From Saprospiraceae bacterium (GTDB lineage Bacteria > Bacteroidota > Bacteroidia > Chitinophagales > Saprospiraceae): a DNA stretch of 49,088 nucleotides. This document shows positions 14,993 through 22,800 of the stretch, piece after piece. Location: contig JAIYAP010000006.1 in NCBI GenBank assembly GCA_027488935.1, positions 1-49,088 of the forward strand, given 5' to 3'. A program made the position numbers and the translations under genes. Every line of letters starts with the position of its first letter. Within the stretch, counting starts at the first letter, position 1. The notes under the pieces were generated by a model. It made no database searches and had not been told where the DNA came from. It saw nothing but the letters and a program-made list of their open reading frames with translations.

Positions 14993-16549
14993 ATGTCAAA
15001 TAGAGAGTTATTAGAAAAAGCAAATCAATTAAGTTATAATGGTCAAAATGAGATGGCAGACCCAATTTTTGACAAACTGATAGAATTAGAATCAACTAAT
15101 GATGAATTCATTTTTTGCAAAGCAATGAATGTTGCCGATTCTAATCCAGCTTTATCTATCTCTTTATTAAAGAAGGTGCTAATGCTTAACCCTAATGTTA
15201 TTGCTGCATATACAAACATCTCAGCAATCGCAAACAAATATAATTTATTGGATGAGACTATTCCCTTTTTTAATGAGAAGTTAAAAGAATTCCCAAATCT
15301 GTTAGATCTATATATGTACAGAGGTTCATTAATCGGAAATAAAGGAAATTATATTGATGCCCTTATTGATTTCTATTATGTAATTGATAATTCCAATTTA
15401 GGAAATAACAAAGAAGAGTTTTCAAGTCATCAAATCTCAAAAGATATTGCTGTATCAAGAAACGAATTAAAAAATAAATTTTTAAATGCTCCGATTACTG
15501 AGTTTAATATCGAGGAAAATGGAAAACCGATTAAAATCAAAGAATACACTTATCCATTGCCGGGTAATTTATTTGGAACAGAGAGATCCTATTTTGAATT
15601 TGGAAAATTCATGGGCCATACAATTAAGTATGTAATAAACAATGAACCTTCCTACCTTCTTTGGTGCATTGAGAATCTTAAAAACTTTTGTGTGTCTGAA
15701 GAAATTTTAGAGATTATTAAAAGAAAAGGATTGGACATAAGTAGGAGTATAGAGATAAATAATAAAAAACTAAAATTATGTGCCATGCAGCAAATTGAGA
15801 TTTCTGAAGAAGATATCTACAAAATATTTGAGATGCAACAAGCAATTAAGTTATATCGTAAATGGTATTTGATTTCAAAGAAAGATTCATCCCAACAATA
15901 TGATAAGGATCAGATTGATGACCTAATGGATTTTTTGATGATCCAATCGGAGCCTGTTAGAAATTATTTTTTGAGTCAAAACATAGATAGTTACAGAACA
16001 GAGATTCCTATGTTGTATGTAAGAGGGAAAGAAATTAAAACATTTCCTCATGAATTAATGGTAATTAAAAATTCCATTCAATCATTGAATATGCCTGGCT
16101 GTATTGCTACTGGAAAAGATATCAATGAAGCATATAGAAATTATTTTAGGGCACTAATTGAGTGTACAGACACAAGATATCAAAATGGATTAGGCTTAAT
16201 GAACATTGTTCATACAATGAATATTTACAATCTTAATAGTAAAGACATGTCAAGAAATGAACTAACTAAAGAACTTAAAGATTCTGGTTGGACACAAGAA
16301 TACCAAGGAGTTTATAATACGATTTTATTTCATCCGAAAAGTAAAATCACCTATACAATTCCAAAGCATGAAATCATTGAAGAAGGAATTATATTTTGGT
16401 TTAGGAAACTTCAGTATCAAATTGATGCAAAAACTCATAGAGAATTATACACTGATATACCGGATAATTCATTTTGGACATGCCCTATTTGTGGAGGAAG
16501 TAACTTATCAGGATGTCAATATTTTGATCCAACAGAATGTCCAAGATAA
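14993..16549 (+). CDS. Cassette 4: TPR / ExoX_C-like / zinc-knuckle protein
   Basis: The protein has 518 residues from the ATG at 14993; a TTG at 14972 is in frame but less likely. Residues 1-150 are TPR-like helical repeats (ELLEKANQLSYNGQNEMADP, LLKKVLMLNPNVIAAYTNIS). Residues about 190-245 (YFEFGKFMGHTIKYVINNEP, SYLLWCIENL) match the small domain found at the C-terminus of ExoX-like exonucleases (GK-x-KG-x-T, then PSYLxW). Residues about 430-475 (RNELTKELKDSGWTQEYQG, then TIPKH) recall a HicA/YcfA-like RNA-binding fold. The end holds a Cys cluster (CPICGGSNLSGC plus a last Cys) able to bind zinc. No nuclease catalytic domain is visible. A nucleic-acid-sensing role in defence is inferred from context. 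Confidence 0.6.
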   Translation: MSNRELLEKANQLSYNGQNEMADPIFDKLIELESTNDEFIFCKAMNVADSNPALSISLLKKVLMLNPNVIAAYTNISAIANKYNLLDETIPFFNEKLKEFPNLLDLYMYRGSLIGNKGNYIDALIDFYYVIDNSNLGNNKEEFSSHQISKDIAVSRNELKNKFLNAPITEFNIEENGKPIKIKEYTYPLPGNLFGTERSYFEFGKFMGHTIKYVINNEPSYLLWCIENLKNFCVSEEILEIIKRKGLDISRSIEINNKKLKLCAMQQIEISEEDIYKIFEMQQAIKLYRKWYLISKKDSSQQYDKDQIDDLMDFLMIQSEPVRNYFLSQNIDSYRTEIPMLYVRGKEIKTFPHELMVIKNSIQSLNMPGCIATGKDINEAYRNYFRALIECTDTRYQNGLGLMNIVHTMNIYNLNSKDMSRNELTKELKDSGWTQEYQGVYNTILFHPKSKITYTIPKHEIIEEGIIFWFRKLQYQIDAKTHRELYTDIPDNSFWTCPICGGSNLSGCQYFDPTECPR

Positions 16550-16567
16550 TAATAAATAAAAGCGAGA

Positions 16568-16737
16568 GCATAACAATGCATACCTTACAAGTAGGGCTAA
16601 ACGCCACACCTACAGGTATTCAAACCGTTGGGCGAGACCAAAGATAAAAATTATAACCGCACTGGGGGAGAATTCCGAAAAGCCCTGATCCAAATGAGTA
16701 GGACGCAAACACCATTGGCGGTTGAGCCTCATTGAAC
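16568..16737. repeat. Folded end-repeat of cassette 4 (longer variant)
   Basis: 170 bp from GCATAAC to ATTGAAC. GGCTAAACGCCA pairs with TGGCGGTTGAGCC across an enlarged centre. The start lies 18 bases past the stop codon of the cassette 4 gene. Confidence 0.5.
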
Positions 16738-16740
16738 GAA

Positions 16741-16783
16741 GCCAGCACTACTTGCAATGCCAAGCAGTAGTACCGGCTTTTTT
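16741..16783 (+). terminator. Terminator hairpin of cassette 4
   Basis: GCCAGCACTACTTGC pairs with GCAGTAGTACCGGC and is followed by TTTTTT. Confidence 0.7.
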
Positions 16784-16818
16784 CGTCCTAATCGGTCATT
16801 TATTATGGGCTCCACGAA

Positions 16819-17055
16819 CGGTAAATAATCCGAGTGTGCAGTAAATATTCAGAGCCGCAAAAACTTTAAGTAAAATTAACCCAAATACAACGGTACACAC
16901 TTTGCGCCATTCATTTGCTCGAACACAGGGTAGATTTGCGATATATTCAAGAATTGCTTGTGCATACAAGCAGTAAAATCACTGAAATTTACATCCACAT
17001 TACGAAGAAAGGTATAGGTGCATTAAAAAGTCCATTAGTTTTTATGGATATATAA
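16819..17055 (+). pseudogene. Decayed tyrosine recombinase 3' end, copy 4
   Basis: This is the most eroded copy. KTLSKINP and VHTLRHSFA are readable, a deletion removes the THLLE region, and DLRYIQELL is followed by substitutions up to TEIYIHITKK and a changed end (SPLVFMDI-stop). The -33 TTG that lies here in other copies has become ATG. Confidence 0.8.
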
Positions 17056-17066
17056 AGGGCACATAG

Positions 17067-17074
17067 TATATTTG
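17067..17074 (+). promoter_or_regulatory. -7 box of cassette 5
   Basis: TATATTTG occupies the same place relative to the recombinase stop codon as the promoters of cassettes 2-4, but the -33 TTG is lost (ATG at 17044-17046). The leader that follows is diverged; expression may be weak or start elsewhere before the ATG at 17265. Confidence 0.5.
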
Positions 17075-17264
17075 CTATTGGATTATCGCAACAGACCTGT
17101 TATAAAGATCTTAAGTTAAGTGATTGATTTATAAAAGGATCAACTGCTTAAATATTAGGAGTACACTCAATTATGTTGCTGTATTATGGTAATTGCAGTA
17201 GCAAACGGATAAGCAATTTGGAACCTTAAAAACAAGTGCTTAATGAAGTATTAAATCAGGTTAC

Positions 17265-18359
17265 ATGAAAAAAGAGTTAGAAAAAAACATAATCTATGTT
17301 TTTCTATCGAGTAAATATAAACTACTCACTTCAAATACAATTTCGAGAGAGTCCAATATCCCTATTAACGAGGTAATTAGGTTTGTAAATAACTCTAATT
17401 TAATAGTCGAAGCTAAAAAAAGGACAAGAAGAGGAGAGATTTTATACTACCTTACTGAAACAGCAAAATCCTTATATAAGTTAGAAAAACGTGATTTTAA
17501 GAAAATTCTTCAACCGGTAAAAGATTTATTGTCGACTGACAATCTTAACGAAGCGATTCAATCGTTCTATTTAATTTTGAAAGAGAACAAATACAATCTA
17601 AATATTAGTTTGATTGAGATATATAAGGAGTATTTAAAATCATTATCAACTAAATATTACTCGATTGAGCAAAATTGGAAGTTAAATAAAATCGATACTC
17701 ATCAAAGATTTTTGGAACATGATAAATTATTCTATGATTTATTTGAGTTGCTAATTGGTTTTGAACTTTTAGGAGAAGAAACAGAACAGTTTTTGTATCA
17801 AGATATTTCCATAAAAATAGAAAGAGATTTTCATAAATTTACCAAGGATGATTCGGCTAAAGTGCTACAAGAAATTGCACACTTATTAAATGTAAATCCG
17901 TCAATTATAACCGTAAAAGGCATTGAACAAGGAAGTGTGATTATGACATTAGAATTGGAAGATGCATTGCAAGCAGAAAAGTTATTTCTGTTAATCAAGC
18001 TCGGGAAGTTAAAAAATAAGGGAATTATTGATGCCAAGTTAAAAGAGTTAGTTTCAGGTGTTGGGAATGAACATCAGAATAATCAGTTACTAAGTCTTTG
18101 CACTAAAGCTATATCCATTTTAAAAACGGGAAATACCGAAGACGCCTTAAAATTACTCGATGAAAACTTATTGTTGATTTCCAATGATCTTCACAATGAA
18201 TTATTTTTGCTTTATTCAGACTTATCTTCTCTTACATCAGAAATGAATCTTGGAATTCGAGATTACGAATCAGCGAGAATAACCAAGAACAAGATTACGT
18301 TTTCAGTTTTAACATTAATTGATAGAATAAAAAAAATGGCTACTGCCGACATGCCATAA
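17265..18359 (+). CDS. Cassette 5: winged-helix protein with EAD-like C-terminal domain
   Basis: The 364-residue protein starts with a winged-helix-type domain (about residues 5-70: LLTSNTISRESNIPINEVIRFV, wing with RRGEILYYLTETAK). Residues about 200-265 (ITVKGIEQGSVIMTLELED, LLIKLGKLKNKGIIDAKL) match a small module seen next to effector-associated domains in Bacteroidota conflict proteins. The last 85 residues (ILKTGNTEDALKLLDENL, NELFLLYSDLSSLTSEMNLG, IRDYESARITKNKITFSVL) look like the EAD11 type of effector-associated domain, an adaptor that brings effectors and sensors together. No catalytic domain is present, so it would act as an adaptor or regulator with a partner elsewhere. No end-repeat follows it. 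Confidence 0.6.
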   Translation: MKKELEKNIIYVFLSSKYKLLTSNTISRESNIPINEVIRFVNNSNLIVEAKKRTRRGEILYYLTETAKSLYKLEKRDFKKILQPVKDLLSTDNLNEAIQSFYLILKENKYNLNISLIEIYKEYLKSLSTKYYSIEQNWKLNKIDTHQRFLEHDKLFYDLFELLIGFELLGEETEQFLYQDISIKIERDFHKFTKDDSAKVLQEIAHLLNVNPSIITVKGIEQGSVIMTLELEDALQAEKLFLLIKLGKLKNKGIIDAKLKELVSGVGNEHQNNQLLSLCTKAISILKTGNTEDALKLLDENLLLISNDLHNELFLLYSDLSSLTSEMNLGIRDYESARITKNKITFSVLTLIDRIKKMATADMP

Positions 18360-18575
18360 AACGGCAATCTGTCCTAAATGAACGGCCTGCCTTTACATTC
18401 CAATTGTTGAGCGAAAAAACAAAATAGGAGCCGCTTATTGCCCAATCCTTTAAATCAACCCTTCGCAAATATTCAGTGAACGTATTCCAAAACCTGATCA
18501 ACGTCTTTAATAGAAAGTCTATCGTTTTTCAGGATGCCTAAGTTTTTACCATTTTTTTGATAAAATCGAAAACCA

Positions 18576-20636
18576 ATGTTTGTACGCTTTCTTATTTTGG
18601 TCACATCTATTCTATTGACCTTCGATGTTCACGCCCAGACGAAAGCGGAGCAGGTACATTCCATTGACTCCATGCTGTTGATTTTGAATAGTGCGGTAGT
18701 GACTTCCGATACACAGTGGATACGCATGCTCGAAGACATTACGTATTCCAGGATGCCCTTTGAGCAAAGAGCGGTGTTGACGCCTTACCTTTTTACAGCG
18801 CTTGATAAGGCCCGCCGTTTAAGCGATACCTCCTGGAAGATCAGGGCATTCCTCCGCCTTATGACCCATCCTAGTTTTTCCAATGCCGAACACGAACAAT
18901 ATGCTGATTCAGCCATGGCATTATTGCCGGGAATACAAAAAACAACGCTGCGGATGTATCAGGCGGCGAATATGGCGGAACAAGTTTATTACGAGAATCG
19001 AAAATATGTGAAATGCATTTTGGCAATCAAGGAATGGAAACGCCTGGCGGCGTTGGCAAATAATCCGGCCGGTTTGTATATAAATGAAGCGTACGTATAC
19101 CGGGAAATGGGACGTTATGACCTGGCTAAAAAAATCCTGTTCGACGAGCTCGCCCTCCTATCCAACCAGGATAGCATGTTGCTTACTAAAAGTTTTGCTT
19201 ATCTTAAATTGGCGTCTGTCTTTAACAAAGAGCAAAAATTCGATTCATGTATCGTGTTTTCGCAGCGCGGCATTCAGTTGATGCGCGCATTTAACCGGAT
19301 AAAGAAAAATCAAGACGGTAATCTGGAAATTAACTTCCGGTCATTAGCAGATTATTTCCTGCATGCAGGTCAACCTGATTCGGCAGTCTATTACTTGAAT
19401 GTTGCCGCCGAATTTTGCAGCAAAAACCCTAAGCCCAGTTCTAATTTTCGCGCGCTTTGGTGTAATTATACCAAAGTTTATCTATTTAAAAAAGACTACG
19501 ACCGCGCACTGACGTACCTTAAACTTGCTGAAGATCATTACAATACGTATGGCGGTATCAGGCATGTATTTAATGTTTTTGAATTGTACGGACAGTGCTA
19601 TTCAAAACGAGGCAATACGAAGTCAGCCATCGCGTATTTTGAAAAGGCTTATGCAGAAGGTTTGAAAGAGGTGGAATTCCTGATCGGAAACGGCGAATTA
19701 ATCGCGGTGTGCGACAGTCTTAGCCAACTCTATGAAAAAACAGGCGATTACAAACGGTCTATTCAGTATTTAAAAATCGGGCAAAAATACCGGCAGAAAC
19801 TGCTGGAAGAAACCTACCTGAAAGATATTGCGAACTACGAGCTGGTGCAAAATGAGGCCGAAAAGCGCATTTTAAAACAACAGAATACCCTGCAAACCCA
19901 AAAAACATACGCTGCTGTTCTGGGAGTTATCCTTGCGTTAGGGGTATTGGCTTTTGCAATTTACCTGCTTCGACAAAGGCGTAAATTGTTCAGGGAACTG
20001 GAAATAGAAAAACAGCGCAGTGAAGCCCTGCTCCTGAATATCCTTCCGGTTAACATTGCCACGCGCCTAAAAAATGGCTCCCGTGCGATTGCCGATGCTT
20101 TTGAGGAGGCCACGGTTATTTTTATCGATATTGTAGGGTTTACGACCCTTTCGGCCCAACATACGCCGCATGAAATCGTCCGTTTGTTAAATGAAATTTT
20201 TGTCTGGTTCGATCAGATTACCGGGCGGCTGGGACTGGAAAAAATAAAAACGATCGGCGATTGTTACATGGCAGTCAGCGGGTTGCCAAATTACAAAGCC
20301 GATCATTTAACATCGTGTATTGAGATGGGGCTTATCATTCTGCAGGACCCGGAGCGGTTCCGTTTTTTCGGCCAGCAAATTCAATTCCGCATCGGTATCG
20401 ATACCGGCCCGGTTGTAGCCGGAATCATTGGTGAAAAACGGTTTTTATACGATCTATGGGGCGATGTGGTCAATACGGCCAGCCGTATGGAATCGAACGG
20501 TCTGCCCGGTACGATTCAAATCACCGAGCGCGTGTATGAAAAAGTGAAAGACCAATACCACTGCCAGGAACGCGGCCTGGTAGAAATCAAAGGAAAAGGG
20601 CTGATGAAAACCTGGTTGATTGCACCGGAAAAATAA
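18576..20636 (+). CDS. Class III adenylate cyclase with periplasmic TPR sensor
   Basis: The 686-residue protein has a signal peptide (to about residue 21, DVHAQ), a long TPR-type helical region (about 60-420), a membrane segment (about 446-465) followed by a short linker helix, and a C-terminal class III cyclase domain. Metal-binding aspartates are D518 (FIDIVGFT) and D562 (KTIGDCYM), the adenine-contacting pair is K558 and D626 (LYDLWGD), and N633 and R637 (NTASR) stabilise the transition state. All residues for ATP cyclisation are therefore present, so cAMP synthesis is expected in response to an envelope signal. A cNMP-binding protein lies at 44658. GC and codon use return to the host average here. 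Confidence 0.9.
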   Translation: MFVRFLILVTSILLTFDVHAQTKAEQVHSIDSMLLILNSAVVTSDTQWIRMLEDITYSRMPFEQRAVLTPYLFTALDKARRLSDTSWKIRAFLRLMTHPSFSNAEHEQYADSAMALLPGIQKTTLRMYQAANMAEQVYYENRKYVKCILAIKEWKRLAALANNPAGLYINEAYVYREMGRYDLAKKILFDELALLSNQDSMLLTKSFAYLKLASVFNKEQKFDSCIVFSQRGIQLMRAFNRIKKNQDGNLEINFRSLADYFLHAGQPDSAVYYLNVAAEFCSKNPKPSSNFRALWCNYTKVYLFKKDYDRALTYLKLAEDHYNTYGGIRHVFNVFELYGQCYSKRGNTKSAIAYFEKAYAEGLKEVEFLIGNGELIAVCDSLSQLYEKTGDYKRSIQYLKIGQKYRQKLLEETYLKDIANYELVQNEAEKRILKQQNTLQTQKTYAAVLGVILALGVLAFAIYLLRQRRKLFRELEIEKQRSEALLLNILPVNIATRLKNGSRAIADAFEEATVIFIDIVGFTTLSAQHTPHEIVRLLNEIFVWFDQITGRLGLEKIKTIGDCYMAVSGLPNYKADHLTSCIEMGLIILQDPERFRFFGQQIQFRIGIDTGPVVAGIIGEKRFLYDLWGDVVNTASRMESNGLPGTIQITERVYEKVKDQYHCQERGLVEIKGKGLMKTWLIAPEK

Positions 20637-20724
20637 GCCTTTATCACATAAACAACGATTATTTCTTAGACAGAAACAACAGCGTCCATGCTGTAGTTGC
20701 ACTGATAAAAGTGGCAAAACCTTG

Positions 20725-20732
20725 TATATTTG
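20725..20732 (+). promoter_or_regulatory. Possible -7 box for the small coiled-coil gene
   Basis: TATATTTG matches TAnnTTTG, 58 bases before the ATG at 20791. The nearest upstream TTG (20697-20699) is 25 bases away, longer than usual. Confidence 0.4.
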
Positions 20733-20790
20733 CTGCCAAATTAGTAGACAATTGAACTTTCTTTATCAAGCAATCCAAAAAAAGTCACTT

Positions 20791-20985
20791 ATGCCAATCA
20801 TGAATTTACTAGCCAGGCTCCAAACACTCCGTACCGAATATCAAAGCGGCCAGGACGCGCTGAAAGCGCTGCGGGAGCAACAAGCCGATCTGGAAAAAAC
20901 CATGCTGCGCATCGCAGGAGCCATCCAGGTATTAGAGGAATTGGAGGCCGCTGAAAAACAAACACCTGATGATCAGGAGCAATGA
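20791..20985 (+). CDS. Small coiled-coil protein
   Basis: The protein has 64 residues from the ATG at 20791, where a plausible -7 box lies 58 bases upstream. It is nearly all helix with a heptad pattern (LLARLQTLRTEYQSGQDALK, then LREQQADLEKTMLRIAGAIQ), so a short dimeric coiled coil. No family is recognised. An upstream in-frame extension would be rich in Cys/Lys and is not taken as coding. Its stop codon overlaps the start of a 41-codon frame. Confidence 0.6.
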   Translation: MPIMNLLARLQTLRTEYQSGQDALKALREQQADLEKTMLRIAGAIQVLEELEAAEKQTPDDQEQ

Positions 20986-21107
20986 AACGCTACTTCCACC
21001 TACAAAACCGTTTATGGACTGCTGCCCCCACTTACGCTACCCGTAATACGGCTGAAGCATTGCCTGGAACCGTGGCCAGTAAAAACATTGTTAGTCAATT
21101 AAATTGA
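20982..21107 (+). CDS. Possible 41-residue peptide, or remnant of an ABC permease start
   Basis: ATG overlaps the preceding stop as ATGA, which favours translational coupling. The first eight residues, MKRYFHLQ, are nearly the same as the start of the ABC permease at 33758 (MKHYFHLQ), also at DNA level for about 20 bases; after that the two differ completely. It is either a vestige of such a gene or a chance frame. Confidence 0.3.
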   Translation: MKRYFHLQNRLWTAAPTYATRNTAEALPGTVASKNIVSQLN

Positions 21108-21199
21108 ATCATTATATTTACACGCACTTTCAAGCGCTTTCGAGCGCCAGCACATATCGAGTGTACAAGTCAAATTTTGAAAAAAATCCGCCTTTCTTA

Positions 21200-21227
21200 T
21201 TTACCTTTTGAACTGAGCTGACATAAG
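21200..21227 (+). promoter_or_regulatory. Sigma-regulon promoter motif before the ECF sigma gene
   Basis: TTTACC at 21200-21205 and CATAAG at 21222-21227, 16 bases apart. The same pair with a 15-16 base spacer occurs before six exported-protein genes between 26411 and 32995. Its presence before the sigma gene suggests autoregulation. CATAAG ends only four bases before the ATG at 21232. Confidence 0.65.
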
Positions 21228-21231
21228 ACCC

Positions 21232-21843
21232 ATGACGTTACGTTTCTCATTACCGTTGAAAAAAGAAGAACAAAAATGGTCAACGGACAAGCAGGCATTT
21301 TACGATGCGCTTGGCCGGGCAGAGCCGGCAGCGATCCGGGCACTGGCAGGAAAAATTGCCTACGACGTGAAACAGGCAACCCAGCACGCAGCCCTTAGCG
21401 CCGAAGATGCCGAGGAATTGGTGAACGATGCCGTGATGATCACCATCACCAACATCCAAAACCAAAGCTTTTTATATTCGGATTTTAGTCCGGTCGCCTA
21501 TGCAAAAGGCGTGGTGCGGAAGCTGGTTGCCAACAAGGTGCGTTCCAAAAAACCAAGGCATGAGGCGCTGGAAGACTTCGAAACGACCTCAGATATTAAC
21601 CCGGAGGCCTATCTGAACAACAAAGAACTGGAGCAATTGGTGGGTAAACTTTTGGGCAAACTGGAGGAAAACTGCAGGCAACTGCTCCGCTTGAAATACT
21701 TTGAAAATTTGCGCGACAAGGAGATCGTGGAGCAAAATCTGACGTCCTACTCCTCCACGACATCGCTCAAAAGCAAGCGAAATCAGTGTATGAACAAGCT
21801 GATTGAAATAGCAAATGAAACTGGCCTGTTGGATGGTATTTGA
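21232..21843 (+). CDS. ECF-type RNA polymerase sigma factor
   Basis: The 203-residue protein has the two-domain layout of sigma-70-like ECF factors: region 2 at about residues 45-105 (SAEDAEELVNDAVMITITN, SDFSPVAYAKGVVRKLVANK) and region 4 at about 135-195 (LEENCRQLLRLKYFENLRDK, EIVEQ). It belongs to the Bacteroidota branch that sits before an anti-sigma gene and a CHAT-domain gene. The next gene starts 30 bases after its stop (or overlaps it if a TTG is used). The promoter motif is almost on top of the start codon, so the mRNA may be leaderless or a later start (TTG at 21256) may be used. Confidence 0.85.
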   Translation: MTLRFSLPLKKEEQKWSTDKQAFYDALGRAEPAAIRALAGKIAYDVKQATQHAALSAEDAEELVNDAVMITITNIQNQSFLYSDFSPVAYAKGVVRKLVANKVRSKKPRHEALEDFETTSDINPEAYLNNKELEQLVGKLLGKLEENCRQLLRLKYFENLRDKEIVEQNLTSYSSTTSLKSKRNQCMNKLIEIANETGLLDGI

Positions 21844-21872
21844 CTCAAAAACAGGCACAACATATAAATTCA

Positions 21873-22772
21873 ATGAAAAGTTTTGACATAGAATCTTACT
21901 TAGACGGACAGTTGAGTGACGACGAACTGAAAGCATTCCAACAGGAAATGCAGGAAAATCCTGCATTTGCCCGTGCGGTGGAACAGCAACGGATTATCAG
22001 CCAACACCTTCGTAACCAACTGCTTAGAGCGCATGTGACTGCCGTACTAAAGGAACGGCCACCTACAGGCCCAGCTCGAAAATGGTGGCTGCTTGGAGGA
22101 ACACTACTGCTTCTGTTGGTTGTGTTCCTTTTGGTGTTTCCGCAAACAAGGAAGGACGCTCCGGTTCCCGGCGAGACGAAAAAGGAAATTCAACCCACAG
22201 CTCCTGGAAACCTGACGCCCGAAAATGTGCCGGGCAATCCAGCGCCGGAGCCAGCCCCCCAATCCCGGCCCTCACAGCCCATTGCAGCCAACCGGCCCTC
22301 GGGCTTGCGCGCACCCGATTACCCGGCGCCAAACATCCGCGGACAACAAGACGGAAACTCCGCCTGGCAAAAAACACTCGACCAACTTTGGTTCACGCAG
22401 TTCCCGCCACAAAACACCCGATTCAACGCGCCTTTTTCTGAGGTAGCGCAATTGCTGGCTGCCCGGGATTTCCCCAATGCTTTCGTGGAGTTGGAAATCC
22501 TGGAACAGCAACAAGCGCAGAACGATACGCTTCGATTGTTGAAGGCCTATTGCCTCCTGGAAATGGGCGAAGGCGCCGAAGCCCTCCGCTACTACGATCA
22601 ATTGGAAGGCCGTGAACCCCAATGGAATGCTTACCTGGAGTGGCACCGGACGCTGGGCCTTTTGGCCACAGGTGAACCGAAAAAAGCCCTTCCGAAATTT
22701 CGGAAAATGGCCAACACACCTGGACACCCATTCCAGAAACAAAGCTTGCGGGCACTGGAGGTTTTGAAATAG
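21873..22772 (+). CDS. Putative membrane anti-sigma factor with TPR-like periplasmic part
   Basis: The protein has 299 residues from the ATG at 21873. The N-terminal 75 residues (MKSFDIESYLDGQLSDDELK, then FQQEMQENPAFARAVEQQ) are the usual anti-sigma start in this phylum (short helical domain without the zinc HxxxCxxC). One membrane segment (WWLLGGTLLLLLVVFLLVF, about 70-88) follows, then a Pro-rich linker (about 95-165) and a helical repeat region (about 185-299) like TPRs. The order sigma, anti-sigma, CHAT in one direction with 29-base gaps indicates an operon. It should hold the sigma factor at the inner membrane and sense the periplasm. Confidence 0.75.
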   Translation: MKSFDIESYLDGQLSDDELKAFQQEMQENPAFARAVEQQRIISQHLRNQLLRAHVTAVLKERPPTGPARKWWLLGGTLLLLLVVFLLVFPQTRKDAPVPGETKKEIQPTAPGNLTPENVPGNPAPEPAPQSRPSQPIAANRPSGLRAPDYPAPNIRGQQDGNSAWQKTLDQLWFTQFPPQNTRFNAPFSEVAQLLAARDFPNAFVELEILEQQQAQNDTLRLLKAYCLLEMGEGAEALRYYDQLEGREPQWNAYLEWHRTLGLLATGEPKKALPKFRKMANTPGHPFQKQSLRALEVLK

Positions 22773-22800
22773 ATGTCTGTTACAAAAATCAAATCAAACT

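Noticed and set aside
9374-16737. True integron with attC sites
   Set aside because: No integron integrase is present, the end boxes miss the attC consensus, and the conserved sequence runs about 500 bases past each candidate site, which integrons do not show. Only the layout is similar.
9545-17055. Functional small recombinases or excisionases
   Set aside because: All four copies lack the N-terminal domain and start codon, and they carry frameshifts, stops or loss of the box II Arg.
20620-20790. N-terminal extension of the small coiled-coil protein
   Set aside because: It would start inside the adenylate cyclase end, cover a likely promoter box and add an unlikely Cys/Lys-rich stretch.
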